Assembly (NCBI GenBank): GCA_033398695.1
Contig: JAWKAU010000044.1
Location: 310,001 to 374,000, forward strand
Source of the DNA: Orobanche coerulescens
Taxonomy: Eukaryota; Streptophyta; Magnoliopsida; Lamiales; Orobanchaceae
Direction of reading: 5' to 3'
Length of the DNA stretch: 64,000 nt
Within the stretch, counting starts at the first letter, position 1; every line of letters starts with the position of its first letter. The notes beneath the pieces are model-generated. The model worked only from the letters and a program-made list of their open reading frames with translations. It was not told where the DNA came from and did no database searches. This document shows, in pieces, positions 52,603-63,900 of the stretch. A program made the position numbers and the translations under genes.

Positions 52603-53738
52603 TGTCACGGGGTTGGGTTTTGAGCACTCGAAAGCTCTTCGGACCCGTGCGGCACTAGACTAGAATTGCCTCGATCTAGCTAGTAAGCCTAACTCACTCG
52701 GTTGCAAAGTGTGTAAGAAGGGGTTTAACACTTGGGAGTTGAGAGTAAAACACTTCACTATTTCACAATCACTTTACAAGTACACAAGAATGTTGAGTCT
52801 TTGAGGGTTGGGTTGCAAATGAGCCACTCCTCATCTATTTATACTACTCCTAAGAACCTAGAACCTTCTACTCCACCTCCTCATTTGGAGGGTTCTAGAC
52901 CTATCTACATCATACCAATTCTAGAACCTAACTCTAGAATCATCCACATTTATCTACATACAAGACTTACAAGTCTAGAGTATTCTACAAGTACAAGACT
53001 AAGTACAATCTAGAATACTCCACAACCTTCAAGTGCTACATCCTTCTAGGAGGCTCCTAGAAGGTTCTTCCATCATCCCGGGCGCCCGGCCCGTCTCTGT
53101 CCGTCCCGGCCAGCATTGGCCCGTCCCGGCCCGCACCGGCCCGTCTCGGTCCGACCATCTGGGCCCGTATCTACAATGTTCCAGACTCTTCCCGAACCTC
53201 CAGGACCAAGCTGGTCTGCTTCTAGCTGCTTCCGGTCGAGTCTTCCCTGCTGAGTGACTCCTCAACTTTTCAATGTCTACTGCCCCCACAAGGCTTTTTC
53301 CGTCTAAGCCTATTATAGGGGGGGAGGGTCTCTCTCACACCTCGCGCGCGCGCGCCCGCGCACGCCGGCCGCGCCCGGCATCCCACGCCCGCGTCCGGCC
53401 GCCTAGCTCGATTCCTGTTCCCAGACTCGGCCTTGTCCCGTCGTGCCTTGTCCCACACGACCCCTGCTCGTCCGACCTTGCCCGCGCCCCCTGCGCTGCC
53501 GGACAGTCCCGGACATGTCCCGTCCGCAATGCCCCTTGGGCGATCCGCTTCCCACAGCGGCGTCCGTGCTCCTCCCACGGCTTACTCGTGTGATTCTCCG
53601 TCCGATCACGCCGTCCTGAAGGCTGACTCGTCACATGCAGCCCGATGCCATCCATGGCGTCCTGCTCGGGCCGGTCCCTCGGCACCCTGTGCGACCGTCT
53701 GCGCAAACATGGCTCGTTGTCGACTGTCGGCCGTGACA
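52603..53738 (-). repeat. C1 5' LTR (1136 bp)
   Basis: It pairs with 49590-50724 at about 98 percent by eye. TATA 52834-52843, palindrome 53042-53064, decamer array from 53097, shared block 53266-53324. Confidence 0.92.
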
Positions 53739-54190
53739 GCACGCTACGTACTCTTTTTAGCGCGCGCTAATTGAGTACAGGTAGCGCACGCTACCACTCA
53801 GCATTAGTGCACGCTAATGTTGCCACACTGTGATCCGGTGGAGTCTTGGGTGCAGTGAGCTATAAGTGGCGCACGCTACGAGTGGTAAGTAGCGCGCGAG
53901 TGGGTTGTCGTTGCGCACGCTAATCTGTGGTGTAGCGCGCTAAGGACGGATCGAGGTTGAGTCCGGTGGCTCTTTGGTGCCTTTGGATTAATTCATAGCG
54001 CACGCAATGAGTAGTTTTAGCGTACGCAAGCGGTGTAGTAGCGCACGCTACTTGTTGGTCGTAGCGCACGCTACCGAGGTCAGAGCAGAGGACAGAAAGT
54101 TTCTGGATTCCAGTACTGGGCATCAAATAATTCGTTAGCGCACGCTAACCATGGGTATTAACGCACGCTAATGGTATGGTTGTAGCGCAC
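53739..54190 (+). repeat. D2 3' LTR, segment 2 (array interior)
   Basis: It resumes with duplicated GCAC and GCTA and carries array blocks 1 to 4 up to TAGC-GCAC at 54183-54190, where C2 inserts. Several spacers differ from the 5' LTR at CAG/CTG sites. Confidence 0.92.
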
Positions 54191-55320
54191 TGTCACGGGG
54201 TTGGGTTTGAGCACTCGAAAGCTCCTCGGACCCGTGCGGCACTAGACTAGAATTGCCTCGATCTAGCTAGTAAGCCTAACTCACTCGGTTGCTAAGTATG
54301 AAAGAAGGGGTTTAACACTTGGGAGTTGAGAGTAAAACTTCACTATTTCACAATCACTTTACAATACAAGAATGTTGAGTCTTTGAGGGTTGGGTTGCAA
54401 ATGAGCCACTCCTCATCTATTTATACTACTCCTAAGAACCTAGAACCTTCTACTCCACCTCCTCATTTGGAGGGTTCTAGACCTATCTACATCATACCAA
54501 TTCTAGAACCTAACTCTAGAATCATCCACACTTATCTACATACAAGACTTACAAGTCTAGAGTATTCTACAAGTAAAAGACTAAGTACAATATAGAATAC
54601 TCCACAACCTTCAAGTGCTACATCCTTCTAGGAGGCTCCTAGAAGGTTCTTCCATCATCCTGGGCGCCCGGCCCGTCTCTGTCCGTCTCGGCCCGCATCG
54701 GCCCGTCCCGGCCCGCACCGGACCGTCTCGGCCCGACCATCTGGGCCCGTCTCTACAATGTTCCAGACTCTTCCTGAACCTCCTGGACCAAGCCGGTCTG
54801 CTTCTAGCTGCTTCCGGTCGAGTCTTCCATGCTGAGTGACTCCTCAGCTTTTCAATGTCTACTGCCCCCACAAGGCTTTTTCCGTCTAAGCCTATTATAG
54901 GGGGGGAGGGTCTCTCTCGCACCTCGCGCGCGTGCGCCCGCGCACGCCGGCCGCGCCCGGCATCCCACGCCCGCGTCCGGCCGCCCAGCTCGAGTCCTGT
55001 TCCCAGACTCGGCCTTGTCCCGTCGTGCCTTGTCCCACACGACCCCTGCTCGTCCGGCCTTGGCCGCGCCCCCTGCGCTGCCGGACAGTCCCGAACATGT
55101 CCAGTCCGGAATGCCCCTTGGGCGATCCGCTTCCCACAGCGGCGTCCGTGCTCCTCCCACGGCTTACTCGCGTGATTCTCCGTCCGATCACGCCGTCCTA
55201 AAGGCTGACTATTCACATGCAGCCCGATGCCATCCATGGCGTCCTGCTCGTGCCGGTCCCTCGGCACCCTGTGCGACCGTCTGCGCACACATGTCTCGTC
55301 GTCGACTGTCGGCCGTGACA
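54191..55320 (-). repeat. C2 3' LTR (1130 bp)
   Basis: Same plan as C1: TATA 54416-54425, TTCTAGAA pair, palindrome near 54626, decamer array and shared block near 54850-54906. The minus frame from protease remains open through it to 54611. Confidence 0.92.
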
Positions 55321-57084
55321 TTCTCCCCCACCCATTTTGTCGACGTCCTCGTCGATGTGGCGGCCCCTCGATGAACCGAACTGCTCCAAGGTGGTAAGAC
55401 GGCTCCTCCTCAAGCTTCCTCACGTACTTGAGTGTCGTCATAGCTCGTCCCGAAGGCTCTGTGGTCAAGTGCATTACCTGCGGCTTATCTTGATCACACA
55501 CGTACATCGCCCTCTGATGCGGAACAACTCCAACAATATTCTTCCTCAGGAAGTCCATGCACATTATTATGTCCCAATCATCCATGCTCGTCACCTTGAA
55601 GTGCACGCGTGGTTCCCACGTGCCAATCTTTAGTCGCACCCCATTGGCGACCCCTGTAACTCGAATGGGTGGTGCATTATTCGACTTCATCCAGCCCCGT
55701 CCCTCGATGACCTGAAGCCCCAACCTCTGTGCTTCAGCCTCGTCAATGTAGTTGTAATCGGCCCCTGTGTCGACTAACGCCTTGATGGGTTTCCCATTGA
55801 TCAGCCCCGTCGCATACAACAGATTTCCCTCAAGCGGTGCTCCGTCCCGCGATGCCATCCCTATGGCTGAGTTCAACACCTGAAGCGCCATCAATGTCCC
55901 ATCACCCTCGGCATCGTCCCGTGCCTTGGTGTACTCCATGGCGGCTACCCTCGGAAACTTCGAGCATTGCCTCGTCGAATGCTCCGTGCTCCAGCAAATC
56001 TCATATTTCTTTTTCTTCGGACACGCTGCTACGAGATGGTCTGCACTCCCGCACCCATGGCAAGTCCGAGCCCACCCTGACTGCTTGCCGCTTGGGCCTA
56101 GCCATCCTCGCGCCCCTATCCGCACCCTGGTACGACTTGTCCTGCGTACCGATGTCGTCCTTGTCCCTCCTGGACTTCCGGCTCTCCCCGGCTGGTTTCA
56201 ACTCGATCAGCCGTTCTGCTATCGCAATCGCCTCGGACACGTTCTGTGCCTTGGCCCTCTGCACTTCCAACTTTGCCCACGGTTTTAGTCCATCCACGAA
56301 TGCAAACAAAGCTTCCTGCTCACTAAGGCTAGGCAACTCCAGCACGATCTCCTAGAACTCCTTCACTTAGTCCTTGATCGCCTTGCTGTGGGTCAACTCC
56401 TTCAACCTAGCCCGGACCTCAAACTCAACATTCTCCGGGTAAAACTGCCGTTTGAACTCGGCCTTGAAATCCTCCCATGTCTCCATCCGACATGTACCAT
56501 AGCAGCGCCACATCTGCTAAGAAGAATGGAGCCGTCTGCAACTTGGTCGCATCATATGCTATCCCCGATGCACCAAAGTAACGCTCCATGTTCCACAGGA
56601 AGTCGTCCACTTCCCTACCATTCCGCGATCCTTGGAACGAACACGGTCGGGGGATGTCGATTCGATGGGGTGCCGCACCCCGCTGGTCCCTGCCGTGGGC
56701 CATCGCCCGCTCGTACAGTGCTGTCCTTCCTTCGATGGTCTCGATCCTCCCGATGATATCCTCTTGAAAGGCTGCGATCGTCGCCCAGACCTCCTTCCTG
56801 ACAGCCTCAAGGATCTCTTCACACAAGTCGCGTCGCAACGCGTTAAGGGTGCCCGTCACCCGGTTCTCAAGCTCCTCCAACGACTCGCTCATCTCCGTCA
56901 CCTGATCGGCCACTCTGCTCCATGCCTCGAGAGCATCCTCGTGTCTGCCCATGGTTTCCTCCAGCCGAGCCACTCGTGCTTCCATGGCAACACCTCTTTC
57001 CACGGACTTGTCCCTAGACCCTTTCCTGGACTTGTCCTTCTCCTGGCCGGGTTGAACTTTGGTGACGCTGGACGTAGTCTCCAT
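55321..57084 (-). pseudogene. C2 gag-protease, broken
   Basis: ATG 57084 on the minus strand, same start as C1. Three lesions relative to C1: a 32-bp deletion near 56500, between CCAT repeats, just after ALLW; CAG to TAG at 56352-56354 in EFQEI; and a 2-bp deletion near 56091 before the knuckles. The second zinc knuckle has Tyr for its first Cys (YEICWSTEH). The protease segment DTGADYNYI and the strand before the LTR are intact. No complete product is possible. Confidence 0.88.
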
Positions 57085-57164
57085 CGGTCCTCCTTGCACA
57101 AAACATCTCAGCAACGTCTCAATGCGGAAGCTCCTTGAACCACTAGCGTGGCTCCGATACCACT

Positions 57165-58288
57165 TGTCACGGGGTTGGGTTTGAGCACTCGAAAGCTCCT
57201 CAGACCCGTGCGGCACTAGACTAGAATTGCCTCGATCTAGCTAGTAAGCCTAACTCACTCGGTTGCTAAGTATGAAAGAAGGGGTTTAACACTTGGGAGT
57301 TGAGAGTAAAACTTCACTATTTCGCAATCACTTTACAATACAAGAATGTTGAGTCTTTGAGGGTTGGGTTGCAAATGAGCCACTCCTCATCTATTTATAC
57401 TACTCCTAAGAACCTAGAACCTTCTACTCCACCTCCTCATTTGGAGGGTTCTAGACCTATCTACATCATACCAATTCTAGAACCTAACTCTAGAATCATC
57501 CACACTTATCTACATACAAGACTTACAAGTCTAGAGTATTCTACAAGTACAAGACTAAGTACAATCTAGAATACTCCACAACCTTCAAGTGCTACATCCT
57601 TCTAGGAGGCTCCTAGAAGGTTCTTCCATTATCCCGGGCGCCCGGCCCATCTCTGTCCGTCCCGGCCCGCATCGGCCCATCCCGGCCCGCACCGGCCCGT
57701 CTCGGCCCGACCATCTGGGCCCGTCTCTACAATGTTCCAGACTCTTCCCGAACCTCCTGGACCAAGCCGGTCTGTTTCTAGCTACTTCCGGTCGAGTCTT
57801 CCCTGCTGAGTGACTCCTTAGCTTTTCAATGTCTACTGCCCCCACAAGGCTTTTTCCGTCTAAGCCTATTATAGGGGGGAGGGTCTCTCTCGCACCTCGC
57901 GCGCCTTCCAAGCGCCGGCCGCGCCCGGCATCCCACGCCCGCGTCCGGCCGCCCAGCTCGAGTCCTGTTCCCAGACTCGGCCTTGTCCCGTCGTGCCTTG
58001 TCCCACACGACCCCTGCTCGTCCGGCCTTGCCCGCGCCCCCTGCGCTGCCGGACAGTCCCAAACATGTCCAGTCCGGAATGCCCCTTGGGCGATACGCTT
58101 CCCACAGCGGCGTCCGTGCTCCTCCCACGGCTTACTCGCGTGATTCTCCGTCCGATCACGCCGTCCTGAAGGCTGACTATTCACATGCAGCCCGATGCCA
58201 TCCATGGCGTCCTGCTCGTGCCGGTCCCTCGGCACCCTGTGCGACCGTCTGCGCACACATGTCTCGTCGTTGACTGTCGGCCGTGACA
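57165..58288 (-). repeat. C2 5' LTR (1124 bp)
   Basis: It pairs with 54191-55320. TATA 57390-57399. A 10-bp difference lies near 57900-57912, where a GCGCGCGC run in other copies is replaced. Ends CGTGACA. Confidence 0.92.
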
Positions 58289-60022
58289 GCACGCTACAAA
58301 AGGTACGTAGCGCACGTTACCGTGTTCGGACAGTGGGTACTGGACTACCCAAAACACCCGTTAGCGCACGCTAAGAACTGGGGCTAGCGCGCACTAAACT
58401 AGGATTGCTATAAATAGGACAGTTCAGCCCTTACTCCGTCATTTATCATTTCTCTTCGTTTCTTCGGCGGTTTCGGGCGATTCCGGGCGTTTTGGAGAGT
58501 GTTCTTTGAGGAGTAATCATCAGTCATCATCTTCAAGCATATCTTTTGGATTAATCATCATTTCAACATCCTCATCACATCAAATCTAAGGTATTAATCT
58601 CTTGGATCTAGAATTTCGGATTTTTGGGTTTTTCCTTTCGATTTCTTCGTGTAAGCTTGGATTGTTATTGGAATATGTTAGATATGGATTATCTACCTTG
58701 GATAAATATATTCCTACGGATTTAATGGCTATTTTGGGGATTTATTTCAAGAACCCTTGGGGTTAACTTCGGTTAATTTGGGGATTTCCGATTGTCGTTG
58801 TTGTAATCTTGAATTGTGGATTCCTATGGGATTATTGATATCATTGAAAGTGCTTTGATGGTTTGAAATACTCATCTTGGAGTTGGTTTCGATATATTTG
58901 AGTTCGAATATTGTTGTATCGACGTTTGAGTCGATTATGATCGTTTTGATTTGCGTAATGATCGGATTATTGGTAATTATGTTATTCAAGGTTGTTCGAG
59001 CGACCGACATTTCATTTAGGACGTTGTTCGTGGACGGACATTCTTCATCGGTGTTGAGTAAGTTAATTCTTACTCAGTTAAAAGGATATTCATTCCTTTC
59101 GTTGTTGTTCATGCATAATCATAATTCATTCATAAAGTACTAACCGTATTGAAACTTGTAATTGTCACTTAATTACTTCATTCACGAGGAACGACGGTTG
59201 CAATCATTTCATTGAGCTGTCATTCATTTCACCATCATTTAATCTTGGTGAGTCATTATTCATTTTCGTTGTCACTTTTGTCATATTGTGGCATTCTGGG
59301 TCATACGGTCGTGCCGGTTGGTATGTGTAGGATTTTCATGTCGGGCACATTATAGTCGTATGTTGGTTGGTGGCCTCACATTGGACTGTGCACACGAGTT
59401 GATGGCTTCGTGATACTGATTAGGTACAAGACCACACGTGTATTCGATCGATACTCGTTGGTGGCTTGTGCACGGACACATTTCCATCCCGGACGTAGTG
59501 TGGCGCCATTCCTTTGAACCGTATCATTAGTTGATTCATATAGCATGTTTGATTGCGTATGTTTCGACAGGATATTTCATAACTATGGATAACTCATGAT
59601 TGTGTATTTTCAACTCTTGAGGATTGTTGTTTTATGTAACTGACCCCGTTGGGGAATTTTGTTTTCAGGTCATGGCAAGGCAAAAGCACGGGAATATAAT
59701 GTTGACGGCGAGGAGTCCCAGTGATACTAGTAGGGGGCCCCGATCTCTCAGTTATTCATGTTGTTGTCCTTTAATTTCCGCTGCAGACTTTCATTTGGAT
59801 ACTCCGTTTCATTCCGTGTTGTGTATTTTATCTTCATATAAAATATACTAGTATTCGGTATTGTCCTGGTGTGTTGTACTTAAACTCCTCATCGGAGTAT
59901 TTGGTAATATAATGTGGTTCGGTACTACAATTATATTATTTAATTCTTCATTTTCATTCGCCTGGTGGGTCCCAGTCGGGGACTCACGGCACTGTAATAT
60001 CCGCCTAGTTTGGGGTGTTACA
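58289..60022 (+). repeat. D2 3' LTR, segment 3
   Basis: It resumes GCAC-GCTA, with final array motifs to 58396 and TATAAATAGG at 58409-58418, then U5-like sequence nearly identical to 42970-44552. It ends GGTGTTACA followed by CTAAT. Confidence 0.92.
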
Positions 60023-62181
60023 CTAATTGAGTACAGGTAGCGCACGCTACCACTCAGCATTAGCGTACGCTAATGTTACCCTGGCTGCAGTCCAGAAGGT
60101 ACTGGACTGCAGGTGAGTTATAAGTAGCGCACGCTACGAGTGGTAAGTAGCGCGCGCTAGTGGGTTGTAGTAGCGCACGCTAATATTTGGTGTAGCGCGC
60201 GCTAAGGACGGATCAGGTAGAGTCCAGTGGCTACTGGACTGCATTGGATTAATTCATAGAGCACGCTAGGAGTGGTTTTCAGCGTACGCAAACGGTGTAG
60301 TAGCGCACGCTAATTGTTGGTTGTAGCGCACGCTACCGAGATCAGATCAGAGGACATAAGGTTCTGGACTCCAGTACTGGGCATCAGATAATTCGTTAGC
60401 GCACGCTAACATATTGGAGTTAACGCACGCTACTGGGATGGAGTTAGCGCACGCTACCAGGTTGTAGCGTACGCCAGCGGGTCAGCCAGAGTTCACTGGA
60501 ATGTTCATACAACTCGTTAGCGCACTCTAAACAGAAGGTCATACCGTGCGCTAATCTGGAGCAGTATAAATTGGACAGTTAGCCTGAGTTTCGTCATTTT
60601 CTCACTTCTCTTCGTTTTTGAGCGACGTCGGGCGATTTCGGGCGACTTGGAGTGTTCTCTTCGAGCTGCTATCATCTATCATCATCTTCAAGTCTTTGAG
60701 TTTGATTAATCTTCATTTCATCATCTTCATCTCATCAAATCAAAGGTATTAATCTCTTGGATCTAGAATTTCGGATTTTTGGGTTTTTACTTCCGATTTC
60801 TTCGTGTAAGCTTGGATTGTTGTTGGAATATATTAGATATGGATTATCTACCTTGGATAAATGTATTCCTATGGATTTAATGGCTATTTTGGGGATTTAT
60901 ATCAAGAACCCTTGGGGTTGACTTTGGATAATTTGGGGATTTCCGTTTGACGTTGTTGTAATCTTGAAATTGTGGATTCCTATGAGATTATTGATATCAT
61001 TGAAAGTGTTTTGATGGTTTGAAATACTCATCGTGGAGTTGGTTTTGATATATTCGAGTTTGTATATTGTTGTATCGACGTTTGAGTCGGTTATGATCGT
61101 ATTTGATTCGTGTAATGATCGAATTATTGGTAAATTGTGTTATTCAAGGTTGTTCGAGCGACCGACATTTCATTTAGGACGTTGTTCGTGGACGGACATT
61201 CTTCATCGTTGTTGTGTAAGTTAATTCTTACTCGGTTAAAAGGATACTCATTCCTTTTGTTGTTGATTATTCATAATCATAACTCATTCATCATGGTATT
61301 AATCACATTGAGACTTGTAATTGTCGAATAATCATTTCATTCACGAGGAACGACGGTTACAAATCATTTCATTGGGTTATCAATCACGTCACTATTATTT
61401 TCATCTCGGTGAGTCATCTTGGCCTTGTCGAATTATTATTCATTGATATTCATTGTGGTCATTCTCGTTTATATGACCTTCTGGGTTCATATTGCGTGGC
61501 CGGGTGTGGCTGTGTGGAATTTTTAGTCGGGCACACGATGGTCATGTATTGGGTTCACCGATACATTGGACCGTGCACACGGTAAAGCTTAACTTCGTGA
61601 GACTAATTAGGTACAAGGACGGGTATGTCCGGTCATTCGTCTTGTACACTTGCACAGAACATTACGGGCGTACTGTGATACTCCTCTTCAGCGTAATTCA
61701 TAACTAATGATATTTCATAACTTCAGTTATATCATGATTGTGTATTTTCAACCCTTGAGGATTGTTGTTCTGTGTAACTGAGCCCGTTGGGGGATTTTGT
61801 TTTCAGGTCACGGCAAGGCAAAGGCACGGGAAGAGCATGTTGACGGTGAGGAGTCCCAGTGATACTAGCAGGGGCCCCCAGTCATTTCGCTTAATTCAGT
61901 CATTTCAGTCATTCTTATTTCCCTTCATTTGTATTTCCGCTGCAAAGTTCCGTTTGAGACGTTTATTTATTCAGGGTGGTGTATTTTATCTTCATATAAA
62001 ATATACTAATATTCTGTTTTGTCCTGGTGTAATGTACTTAAGCTTCTCATCGGAGTATTTGGTAATATAATGTGGTTCGGTACTACAATTATATTATTTA
62101 ATTCATCAGTTTTCATTCGCCTGGTGGGTCCCAGTCGGGGGTCCACGGCACTGTAATATCCGCCTAGTTTGGGGTGTTACA
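60023..62181 (+). repeat. D1 5' LTR, segment 2
   Basis: It resumes with duplicated CTAAT. It carries the rest of the D1 array (60038-60553), TATAAATTGG at 60565-60574, and ends GGTGTTACA at 62181. Confidence 0.92.
60038..60553 (+). repeat. 12-mer array in D1 5' LTR, continuation
   Basis: With 42112 and 42135 as the first two, starts are 60038, 60061 | 60125, 60148, 60171, 60193 | 60257, 60280, 60301, 60324 | 60397, 60421, 60445, 60465 | 60518, 60542. This gives the same 4+4+4+4+2 plan as D2. TATAAATTGG at 60565 is the next 23-bp step. Confidence 0.92.
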
Positions 62182-62185
62182 GAGT

Positions 62186-62198
62186 TGGTATCGGAGCG
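62186..62198 (+). promoter_or_regulatory. Primer binding site of D1
   Basis: TGGTATCGGAGCG four bases after the LTR, as in D2. 62199-62673 is a leader without a gene. Confidence 0.8.
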
Positions 62199-62673
62199 TG
62201 GTTTTGAATACTACACTCCAAGTCATGTCTCATTTGAAATCATCGTCATCGGACTAGTATCATTGGACTTTCGCGTCACGTGTGACCTGTGCAAATGCCG
62301 AGCCAATCAGACCAAGAACTGTAAGATTTCTAATGCCATGGTATAATTTCTGGCAATAATCATTCATTCATAATTCATCAGTTAACAATCCTCAATCATC
62401 ATTATCATTTTGACCAGGACGGTCACGTTAACTCATTAATCACTCAATTCATTTCATTACTCGGTCGTTGATCTGGAAGATCATATCATTAATCTTGTTA
62501 AATCGTTCAAGATAATCATTTCAATAATTTCATCAGATAATCATGTCACCTCAGTTAGTCATTCATGTAATCACTGTGTCAGAGCGTATGCTCATTTTCA
62601 TCATCTCATGTCATAATCATAATGTGATATTCATGCGGGGAATATAATCATCATGTGACTTTCCTACTTCAGT

Positions 62674-63900
62674 ATGGAGAGAGCAAGAAGAGGACGAGGA
62701 GGACGAGGCCGTGGTGTGGGCCGAATCCCGAGAGCTCGTGTGAATACATGTGCGAATGCGAGAAATAATGCTAATTCATCGAGCAGCGATGCTGCCACTC
62801 ATTCACCTGGACGCGATCATTCACTATCGGGGAGTCGTACCCAGGACACGACTCAGTCAGAAGGTGTTCGGGTTGACCCACTTGCTTTTATGCAGGGCAT
62901 GATGGACCAAATGACCCAGATGGCGCATCTAATGGAGACGATGCATAACTCAGTCAATCAAAATCAACAGGCTCCTCCGCCGCCACCTCAGAGGCAAGAG
63001 AGGAATGTGAGCAGTATCATCGGCGACATTTCTCGCCAAAGGCCACCTACTTTTGAAGGCTCATCTGAGCCGTCGGATATTGTTCATTGGCTCGAACACT
63101 TCGAGAAGCTATTTGCGATGGTAGAGTGTCCCGAAGGACACAAAGTTTCAGTTGCGGCTTACTATCTGGGTAAGAGCGCTCATTCTTGGTGGTTGTCGTT
63201 GAAGCCCACCGAAGGATCATGTACTTGGGAGCAGTTCAAGACTCTCATGATGGAGAGGTATTATCCGGCCCCACTCAGAGAGGCCAAGCTATCAGAATTG
63301 CTCACACCCGACCCCTCAGCAGACGAGGATGTTCTCGCCATTGCCGAGAAATTTCAGGAACTTCTCCCTTTCGCCTCATCCATCATTCATTCAGAGGCGG
63401 ATAAAATCAAGTATTTTAGCAAGAGGCTGAAACCCCGTATGAGGATTCAGTTGCTTAATCATAATTGCACCACGTTGGCCGAATTCATTGAGAAAGCTCT
63501 CACTTATGAGCTTACTGCTAAGGAAATTGCTAAGCAGCAACCTTCGTCTGCTAGCAAGAAATCTAAGAATCATAATCAGTCTGAAGGCGGTCAGACAACC
63601 TTCAAGAGGCCTCGTGCGGGCACCACTTTCTCTGAGCGACCTCCTGTGGCGCCCAGACCGGCGGAATCACAGTCTCGGGCGGCCAGTTCGGCCATCACCT
63701 GTTTTAACTGTGGGGATCTTGGTCATCTCAGTACCAAGTGTCCGAGACAGACTATCACGTGTCATAACTGTGGGATTGCTGGGCATAAGGCCCGTTTTTG
63801 CCGTAGGGACTCCAAACCTACTTCGGCGTCATCTCAGGCCCCGAAACAGTCAGCTGTTCAAAATCAGGCCACTCAATCTGCATCGTTCAAGACGACATGA
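62674..63900 (+). CDS. D1 gag, full length
   Basis: 408 codons from ATG 62674 (MERARRGRGGRGRG). The N-terminus is Arg/Gly-rich, followed by a Ser-rich linker and a proline run. Gag core: RQRPPTFEGSSEPSDIVHWL, HKVSVAAYYLGKSAHSWWLS, FKTLMMERYYPAPLREAKL and ADKIKYFSKRLKPRM. Two zinc knuckles: CFNCGDLGHLSTKC and CHNCGIAGHKARFC. It ends TGA 63898-63900. The same frame continues to 64000 (KKTDDPE), matching the gag-to-protease linker of D2, where that position is sense. The TGA is probably a nonsense mutation, although readthrough cannot be excluded. This is the most complete gag of the D family here. Confidence 0.88.
   Translation: MERARRGRGGRGRGVGRIPRARVNTCANARNNANSSSSDAATHSPGRDHSLSGSRTQDTTQSEGVRVDPLAFMQGMMDQMTQMAHLMETMHNSVNQNQQAPPPPPQRQERNVSSIIGDISRQRPPTFEGSSEPSDIVHWLEHFEKLFAMVECPEGHKVSVAAYYLGKSAHSWWLSLKPTEGSCTWEQFKTLMMERYYPAPLREAKLSELLTPDPSADEDVLAIAEKFQELLPFASSIIHSEADKIKYFSKRLKPRMRIQLLNHNCTTLAEFIEKALTYELTAKEIAKQQPSSASKKSKNHNQSEGGQTTFKRPRAGTTFSERPPVAPRPAESQSRAASSAITCFNCGDLGHLSTKCPRQTITCHNCGIAGHKARFCRRDSKPTSASSQAPKQSAVQNQATQSASFKTT

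Larger units (their letters stand above)
49590..53738 (-). mobile_element. C1: gag-protease LTR element (TR-GAG type), minus strand
   Basis: LTRs 49590-50724 and 52603-53738 (about 1135 bp) have TGTCACGG..CGTGACA ends. An 1878-bp internal region codes only gag and protease on the minus strand. GCAC at 49586-49589 and 53739-53742 is a 4-bp duplication in the core of TAGC-GCAC-GCTA. There is no RT or integrase, so mobility must come in trans. Gag, termini, polypurine tract and promoter resemble F. Confidence 0.93.
54191..58288 (-). mobile_element. C2: second gag-protease LTR element, minus strand
   Basis: LTRs 54191-55320 (1130 bp) and 57165-58288 (1124 bp), internal region 1844 bp. GCAC at 54187-54190 and 58289-58292 flanks it, again within TAGC-GCAC-GCTA. 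Both its LTRs share small differences from C1 (for example the shorter T-run near the start), so C1 and C2 are separate insertions and not one duplicated copy. Confidence 0.93.
42149..60022 (+). mobile_element. Gypsy D2: Tekay-like element inside D1 LTR, carrying C1 and C2
   Basis: 5' LTR 42149-44552 (2404 bp), internal region 44553-49352 and 3' LTR in three pieces (49353-49589, 53739-54190, 58289-60022; about 2415 bp without duplications). CTAAT at 42144-42148 and 60023-60027 is the target duplication. Gag has lost its core and pol has several frameshifts and stops. C1 and C2 are both inserted in the 3' LTR array. Confidence 0.93.
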
